Source of the DNA: Hyphomicrobiales bacterium
Lineage (GTDB): Bacteria; Pseudomonadota; Alphaproteobacteria; Rhizobiales; Devosiaceae
Assembly: GCA_026989045.1 (NCBI GenBank)
Contig: JALSJY010000035.1
Span: forward strand, 1 to 26,850
DNA: 26,850 nt
Reading direction: 5' to 3'
In this document: one piece after another, positions 22,221-26,850 of the stretch
Layout of the letters: every line of letters begins with the position of its first letter
How positions within the stretch are numbered: position 1 is the stretch's first letter
The notes under the pieces: generated by a model
The model's database searches: none
Told to the model about the DNA's origin: nothing
What the model saw: the letters and a program-made list of their open reading frames with translations, nothing else
Position numbers and translations under genes: made by a program

Positions 22221-22826
22221 GTGTTATTTAATTGGTTCAATAAGTCCAAACAGATATTGCTTGAAAATGATGAATTGCTTTTAAGGTCGTTGCAAAAAAA
22301 AGATTATTTACAATGGGAGCATGTTCGATCTAACTCTAAGGATTTTTTAACTCCTTTTGAGCCTCGCTGGGGAGAAAAAAGTTTAAGTAAACAAAATTTT
22401 TTACGGCGGATTAGATATTTTAATAGACAAGCAGCACTAGGACAGGGATTTTCTTTTTCTATTTGGAAAAAAACAAATGCAGCACAAGTTTTGGTTGGTG
22501 GGCTTAGTTTAACAAATATCCGTCATTTAAGTGGTCATGTTAATCTTGGTTATTGGGTTGGCGAAAGTGATAAAAATAAAGGAATTATGAGTTTAGCTGT
22601 TGCCTTAACTTTGCCATTTATATTTAATTCGCTTGGGCTTTGTCGAATTCATGCCGCTTGTTTGCCGAGCAATATTGCCTCGCGCAAGGTTTTAGAAAAA
22701 AATGGCTTTTGTGAAGAAGGTTTTGCAAAGAATTATTTGCAAATTGATGGTGTATGGCAAGATCATGTGCTTTATGCTTTAACTTTAGAAGAATATCGTG
22801 ATGGAAATATAAATGAAGCTAGTTAA
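22221..22826 (+). CDS. GNAT acetyltransferase, RimJ/RimL-like
   Basis: A 201-residue acetyltransferase of the ribosomal-protein-alanine N-acetyltransferase group. Visible GNAT features are the N-terminal LLRSLQKKDYLQWEHVR, the motif A region LGYWVGESDKNKGIMSLAVA (acetyl-CoA loop, here KNKGIM rather than the commoner RGxG), and ACLPSNIASRKVLEKNGFCEEG with the conserved terminal asparagine-lysine pattern. The terminal YLQIDGVWQDHVLYAL fits RimJ relatives. Targets may be ribosomal proteins, but this is family inference. The start is GTG at 22221, 12 bp after the peptidase stop, and the stop overlaps the next gene by 14 bp, so translation is likely coupled. Confidence 0.85.
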   Translation: MLFNWFNKSKQILLENDELLLRSLQKKDYLQWEHVRSNSKDFLTPFEPRWGEKSLSKQNFLRRIRYFNRQAALGQGFSFSIWKKTNAAQVLVGGLSLTNIRHLSGHVNLGYWVGESDKNKGIMSLAVALTLPFIFNSLGLCRIHAACLPSNIASRKVLEKNGFCEEGFAKNYLQIDGVWQDHVLYALTLEEYRDGNINEAS

Positions 22827-25695
22827 ATTATTTTTAGTGTCTTTTTTCTTGGTTTTTAGCTTTATTCACGCATCAATGTCGTTTGAGGTTTTTACCGTTC
22901 CTCATGATGTAAATGCGGTTAATATAAGTGCTGGCATTGATATTAAACAAGGTGATGGTGGTAGGATTGAGCTAAGCACGGCAGCTGGTGAAGATGGAAT
23001 TATCAGGCGAATTGAGGTGTTAGCGGCAGATCAAAATACAAATCCAAATTGGGCATTGTTTGCCCTTAGAAATGATGGTGATGAACAGATAGAGAGGTTG
23101 CTGGTTGCGCCGTTTTTTAGTTTAGTTAATTCAGGTATTGTTAAGCCAGATCTTGGAGCAAAACGTCTTTCTTTTTTAACGGTAAGTCAGGGGTTGCGCC
23201 CAGAGCGGGTTGTTGATTATGAGGCTGATGTTTTTAAGATAACGCTTGATCCTGGTGCAACCGTTACTTTTATTGCTGAGCTTAGTGGAGAAAGCCTGCC
23301 TGAATTATTTTTGTGGAAACCAGAAACGTATAGCGATTATATAAATTCATTCACTTTATTTCGCGGCATTGTTTTAGGTATTTCAGCGGTCGTTGCTGTG
23401 TTTCTTACCATTATGTTTGTGGTTAAGGGGCGTGGGGTATTTCCTGTTACTGCGGCTTTTTCTTGGGCGGTGCTGGCTTATTTATTAGTTGATTTTGGAG
23501 TTATGGGTCGGATTTTGGGTATTGAAAATGCTTCAACGGGTCATTTGCGAGCGGCAGCAGAGGCTGGCTTGGCTACTACGCTTTTTGGATTTTTATTCAT
23601 ATATTTAAATTTGCATCGATGGCATTTCCGCTTCATACATTTCGCTTTAGTCTTATTAAGTATTTTTGCAATGCTTTTTGGCCTGGCATTTTTTCAACCT
23701 GAATTAGCCACAACTATTGCAAGAATTATGCTATCATTGCTTGGTGGCATGGGGTTGGTTTTGATTATAATTCTTGGAATTCGTGGTTATGATCGTGCAG
23801 TATTATTAGTGCCAACTTGGATAATATTTTTAGCTTGGTTATTATATGCTTTCTTGGTTGTTTCAGGTTATATTTCTAATGATATTGCTCAATCGACAGT
23901 ATCTGGCGGGCTGGTTTTAATAGTGATGCTTATTGGTTTTACAACAGTTCAACATGCTTTTTCAGAGGGGCAGACATCTGTTGGCTCTTTGTCTGAAGTA
24001 GAGAGAAGAGCTTTGGCATTAACTGGCAGTGGTGATTTTGTTTTTGATTGGAATATTGAAAGAGATCGTATTTCTGTTTCTGATGAATTAGCAACTCGCT
24101 TGGGTGAGAAAAAAGGCGCATTAACTGGTTCTGTTAAGCGTTGGCTAGATAGAATTCATCAAGACGATAGACAAAGGTTTCGCACTGCACTTGATACACT
24201 TATTGAATTAAATCGCGGAAAAATAAATACTGACATTCGACTGCAGACAAAAGATGGCACATATCGCTCTTTTCGCTTAAGGGTTAAGCCAGTGTTAGGC
24301 TCAAACGGGCAGAGCGTTAGGATTGTTGGCACGTTGCGTGACGTTTCTGATGAAAGGGTTGCTCAAAAACGTTTGCTGCATGATTCAGTTAATGATGCTC
24401 TTACTGGCCTGCCAAATAAAGCTTTATTTATGGATAGGTTAAGTCGGGCGATTATTCGCTCTAAATCTTCCAGCTCAAACTTAAAGCCTGCAATTTTATT
24501 GATTGATATTGATAGGTTTTCTGAACTTGATGAGCGAATTGGATTAACTGCTGCAGATAGTGTTTTGTTAGCTAGCTCACGTCGCATTTCACGCCTTTTG
24601 CGCCCACTTGATACGGTGTCGCGGCTGAATGGGGATCAGTTTGGAATTATTCTTGCTAGTGAACAATCAGCTGAAAAAATTGCTAAAATTGCAGAGCAAA
24701 TACGCAAAGATATGCGAGTGCCGTTTAATTTTGGTGAAAAAAATATAACACTTAGCGTTTCGATTGGGGTAACTATTTTTGATAATAGTGAGGTTGGCGC
24801 TAGTGAAGTTTTGCGTAATGCTGAGTTAGCAATGTCTTATGCGAAACGTAAGGGTGGAGATAAAATTGAGGCCTATCGTGCTGTTGCTAACTCAATTGTT
24901 GAATATTCGCGCTTGTCTGAAGAGGATTTGGAGCGAGGTATTCGCAAGGGTGAATTTAGGGTATATTTTCAGCCTATTATGGATTTACAGACAAATTTAA
25001 TTGCTGGTTGTGAGGCGTTAATGCGCTGGGAGCATGAAAGCAAGGGCAATATTGCACCCGCTGAATTTATCGCATTGGCTGAAAGAAGCGGGCAAATTAA
25101 AAAGCTTGGGCAGTTAGCGTTTGAGCAAGCGGCAATTAGAACTCAACAATGGTGTGATGAATTTAAAATTGATGATGATTTTTTTGTTTCAGTCAATCTT
25201 TCGCCATTGCAATTAGCTAATGAGAATATGCTCTTAGAAATGAAGACTTTGGTTGATAGGCATATAAATATTGTAAAACATCTCAAGCTGGAAGTTACAG
25301 AAAGCCAAGTGATGGCTAATGCTGAACATTCAGCCTATATGTTGGCAACGCTTAAATCTATGGGATTGAGTTTAGCGCTTGATGATTTTGGCACCGGATA
25401 TTCCTCGCTCTCATATTTACATCGTTTTCCTTTTGATAGCATAAAAATTCCTGCCCCATTTGTGCAGATAAGCCAAGAAAAAGGCATGATTCATACGCAA
25501 GTGCCTATCATTCGTTCGATCATTGCCCTTAGTAATGATCTTGGCATGCAAGTTATTGCTGAAGGGGTTGAAACAAAGGCTGAGATTGAGCGATTGAAAG
25601 AGCTTAATTGCAAATATGCGCAGGGTTATTATTTTGGTGTTGCAATGAGCGCTAAAGACTTCAATGAAAAATTGAGAGCGCAATATAAGACTTAA
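22813..25695 (+). CDS. Membrane PAS-GGDEF-EAL protein, probable c-di-GMP phosphodiesterase
   Basis: A 960-residue signalling protein. Order: signal peptide (1-23), periplasmic beta-rich sensor (about 25-180), about seven membrane helices (about 183-385), PAS domain (about 400-515), GGDEF domain (about 520-690) and EAL domain (about 705-955). The GGDEF signature is degenerate, NGDQF (606-610), but the RxxD inhibitory site (RPLD, 597-600) is kept five residues before it, so this domain is probably a GTP or c-di-GMP sensor and not a cyclase. EAL catalytic residues are seen: Glu734 (EALMRW), Asn795, Glu827, Asp857-Asp858 (DDFGTG), Lys878, Glu917/920 region (AEGVE) and Gln937. The usual KID is KIP (878-880). 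It closes the thrC run. Confidence 0.9.
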   Translation: MKLVKLFLVSFFLVFSFIHASMSFEVFTVPHDVNAVNISAGIDIKQGDGGRIELSTAAGEDGIIRRIEVLAADQNTNPNWALFALRNDGDEQIERLLVAPFFSLVNSGIVKPDLGAKRLSFLTVSQGLRPERVVDYEADVFKITLDPGATVTFIAELSGESLPELFLWKPETYSDYINSFTLFRGIVLGISAVVAVFLTIMFVVKGRGVFPVTAAFSWAVLAYLLVDFGVMGRILGIENASTGHLRAAAEAGLATTLFGFLFIYLNLHRWHFRFIHFALVLLSIFAMLFGLAFFQPELATTIARIMLSLLGGMGLVLIIILGIRGYDRAVLLVPTWIIFLAWLLYAFLVVSGYISNDIAQSTVSGGLVLIVMLIGFTTVQHAFSEGQTSVGSLSEVERRALALTGSGDFVFDWNIERDRISVSDELATRLGEKKGALTGSVKRWLDRIHQDDRQRFRTALDTLIELNRGKINTDIRLQTKDGTYRSFRLRVKPVLGSNGQSVRIVGTLRDVSDERVAQKRLLHDSVNDALTGLPNKALFMDRLSRAIIRSKSSSSNLKPAILLIDIDRFSELDERIGLTAADSVLLASSRRISRLLRPLDTVSRLNGDQFGIILASEQSAEKIAKIAEQIRKDMRVPFNFGEKNITLSVSIGVTIFDNSEVGASEVLRNAELAMSYAKRKGGDKIEAYRAVANSIVEYSRLSEEDLERGIRKGEFRVYFQPIMDLQTNLIAGCEALMRWEHESKGNIAPAEFIALAERSGQIKKLGQLAFEQAAIRTQQWCDEFKIDDDFFVSVNLSPLQLANENMLLEMKTLVDRHINIVKHLKLEVTESQVMANAEHSAYMLATLKSMGLSLALDDFGTGYSSLSYLHRFPFDSIKIPAPFVQISQEKGMIHTQVPIIRSIIALSNDLGMQVIAEGVETKAEIERLKELNCKYAQGYYFGVAMSAKDFNEKLRAQYKT

Positions 25696-25708
25696 GTCAA
25701 AATAATGA

Positions 25709-26290
25709 TTAAGCATTGCCAAATGTTGGACTTAATGAAGCGCGGGTTGCGCCAATTTGAGCAAGCGCAAAATCATATCTTTCTTCAAGCGGAATATTAA
25801 ATAATAATGCGCTGGTAAATGGGGTAATAAGCCAGCCATTATTTTTTAATTCATTTTCAAGTTGCATGGCTGACCAACCACAATATCCGAGTGCGAATAA
25901 TGATTTTTTTGGCGGCTTACCAAAGGCAATTGCCTTAAGAACATCGCTTGTGGCGGTCATGCTTATTTCGTCATTGATAGAAAAACTATTGTCTTTTTGC
26001 ATATAATCTTTTGAGTGAAGGACAAAGCCACGACTTTTGTCAACTGGTCCGCCAGCTAAAACTGCTCTGGTTTGAATATCTGGTGATAAATTGATTAACT
26101 CTTCTTTCTTTCCTAATTTCATTTCTTTTAATACATCAGAAAATTGCATATCATGCATGGGAATGTTTATTACTAACCCCATTGCACCATCTTTATTGTG
26201 ATCTATCATATAAATGATAGTTTCAAAAAATCGTTTGTCACCCATAGAGGGAGTAGCAATAAGAAATTGACCTTTTAGCGAAGCTGGCAT
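25709..26290 (-). CDS. YqgE/AlgH family protein (UPF0301)
   Basis: A 193-residue cytoplasmic protein of the YqgE/AlgH family. The conserved blocks are SLKGQFLIATPSMGDKRF (4-21), TIIYMIDHNKDGAMGLVIN (about 25-43), VLAGGPVDKSRGFVLHS and FALGYCGWSAMQLENELKNNGWL. AlgH was first linked to alginate control in Pseudomonas, but the biochemical role of the family is not settled. An AAAGG ribosome site precedes the ATG. It converges with the EAL gene (13 bp between stops) and is divergent from the DsbD-domain gene, an arrangement seen in other Hyphomicrobiales by my recollection. Confidence 0.94.
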   Translation of the reverse strand: MPASLKGQFLIATPSMGDKRFFETIIYMIDHNKDGAMGLVINIPMHDMQFSDVLKEMKLGKKEELINLSPDIQTRAVLAGGPVDKSRGFVLHSKDYMQKDNSFSINDEISMTATSDVLKAIAFGKPPKKSLFALGYCGWSAMQLENELKNNGWLITPFTSALLFNIPLEERYDFALAQIGATRASLSPTFGNA

Positions 26291-26424
26291 TTGCTAAACC
26301 TTTGCATTTTTAGTTATTTTGATAAGAAATAACATTTTGTCGCAATTGTGATTTGTTATATTAGCATCATATGGTGCAGTAATTATATTTGTAAATAATG
26401 TTTATTTTAAAATATGAGAATTTT

Positions 26425-26850
26425 ATGCGAGTTATTGTATCTTTTGTTTTAGTTTATTTATTCTCTTTTGCTTCGCTTGGTGCAGAAAGCGAATGGCAAG
26501 ATATTGGGCTTGATGCTAAAATCAGGCTTATCTCTAGTAATGAAATAAAAGCAGAAAATTCTGTGATGGTTGGCATTGAAATGAAAATGTCACAAGAGAT
26601 CAACACATATTGGCGTATTCCTGGTGAAGTGGGAATTCCTATGCAAGTAGATATTTCCAATTCGAGCGGTATTATTTCAAAGCAGATTTTTTGGCCCTAT
26701 CCCTTGCGTGAAGAAAAATTAGGCTATCTTGATTTTGTTCATTATGGCGATGTGGTTTTTCCAATTAAGGTGAAGCTAGAAAATGGAGCGGCTGAAAAAG
26801 GTGCAATAGTGAGGGCCGATATATTTTTAGGAATTTGTGCAAATATTTGT
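26425..26850 (+). CDS. DsbD N-domain-like periplasmic protein (3' end outside window)
   Basis: The frame is open from ATG at 26425 to the window end (142 codons). Residues 1-20 form a signal peptide (hydrophobic VIVSFVLVYLFSFASLGA). The rest matches the N-terminal domain of thiol:disulfide reductase DsbD: MSQEINTYWRIPGEVGIPMQ (about 55-74), a QIFWPYPLREEK segment, and at the edge GICANIC, a C-x3-C pair at the place where DsbD-alpha domains have their redox cysteines. Such stand-alone proteins beside algH are common in Hyphomicrobiales and may handle periplasmic thiols or cytochrome maturation. No C-terminal membrane part can be seen. The 134-bp gap before it (26291-26424) is AT-rich with no obvious gene. 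Confidence 0.85.
   Translation, partial: MRVIVSFVLVYLFSFASLGAESEWQDIGLDAKIRLISSNEIKAENSVMVGIEMKMSQEINTYWRIPGEVGIPMQVDISNSSGIISKQIFWPYPLREEKLGYLDFVHYGDVVFPIKVKLENGAAEKGAIVRADIFLGICANIC

Noticed and set aside
1..26850. CRISPR array, tRNA or rRNA genes, insertion sequence, integrase
   Set aside because: I saw no regularly spaced direct repeats, no tRNA-like cloverleaf, no rRNA sequence and no transposase or integrase frame.

Overview
The window is a compact, AT-rich stretch of chromosome (under 40% G+C by eye, not computed) from an alphaproteobacterium. Gene content and order point to the Hyphomicrobiales (Rhizobium/Brucella/Bartonella-like). The clearest blocks are rluB-rsmD, gshA-rsmE-ubiA, DUF6101-cysQ-DUF4170, xseA-DUF2093, purD, mutL, ialB, thrC-M16 peptidase-GNAT acetyltransferase-EAL protein, and algH next to a DsbD-domain protein. 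I cannot name a genus. Almost every long open frame is a recognisable housekeeping or conserved family member, and the intergenic regions are short. The accessory material is a RelBE-type toxin-antitoxin pair, several degenerate palindromic dispersed repeats, and a pair of envelope-polysaccharide-type genes.

Layout. 1-747: the basic repetitive tail of an RNA-binding protein (probably RluB) followed by rsmD, both for rRNA modification. 826-1626: an intergenic repeat relic, the toxin-antitoxin pair with a palindromic operator over its promoter, then a nested palindromic repeat. 1683-4861: gshA and rsmE on the minus strand, divergent from ubiA. 4863-8023: DUF6101 (minus), then cysQ, DUF4170 and an O-antigen-ligase-like membrane protein (plus). 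8025-10953: minus-strand operon xseA, DUF2093, LpxB-related glycosyltransferase. 11107-15536: purD, a patatin-like lipase, tadA (minus) and mutL. 15638-17197: a YciI-like protein and a LysR regulator (minus), divergent from a DUF1127 small protein. 17450-19332: ialB then a MATE exporter (minus). 19529-25695: thrC, M16 peptidase, RimJ-like acetyltransferase and a membrane PAS-GGDEF-EAL protein as a tight plus-strand run. 25709-26850: AlgH/YqgE (minus) and the 5' part of a DsbD-N-domain protein.

How the genes work together. RsmD, RsmE, the probable RluB, TadA and perhaps the GNAT enzyme modify rRNA, tRNA or ribosomal proteins. MutL and XseA handle DNA repair. PurD, ThrC, GshA and UbiA are biosynthetic. 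A LysR gene opposite a DUF1127 gene resembles the VtlR/LsrB to DUF1127 circuit of Brucella and Agrobacterium. Between DUF4170 and DUF2093, where related genomes (from memory) often carry waaA and lpxK, this window has an O-antigen-ligase-like protein and an LpxB-related protein instead. That swap is the most interesting locus here. I found no clear new defence or mobile system.
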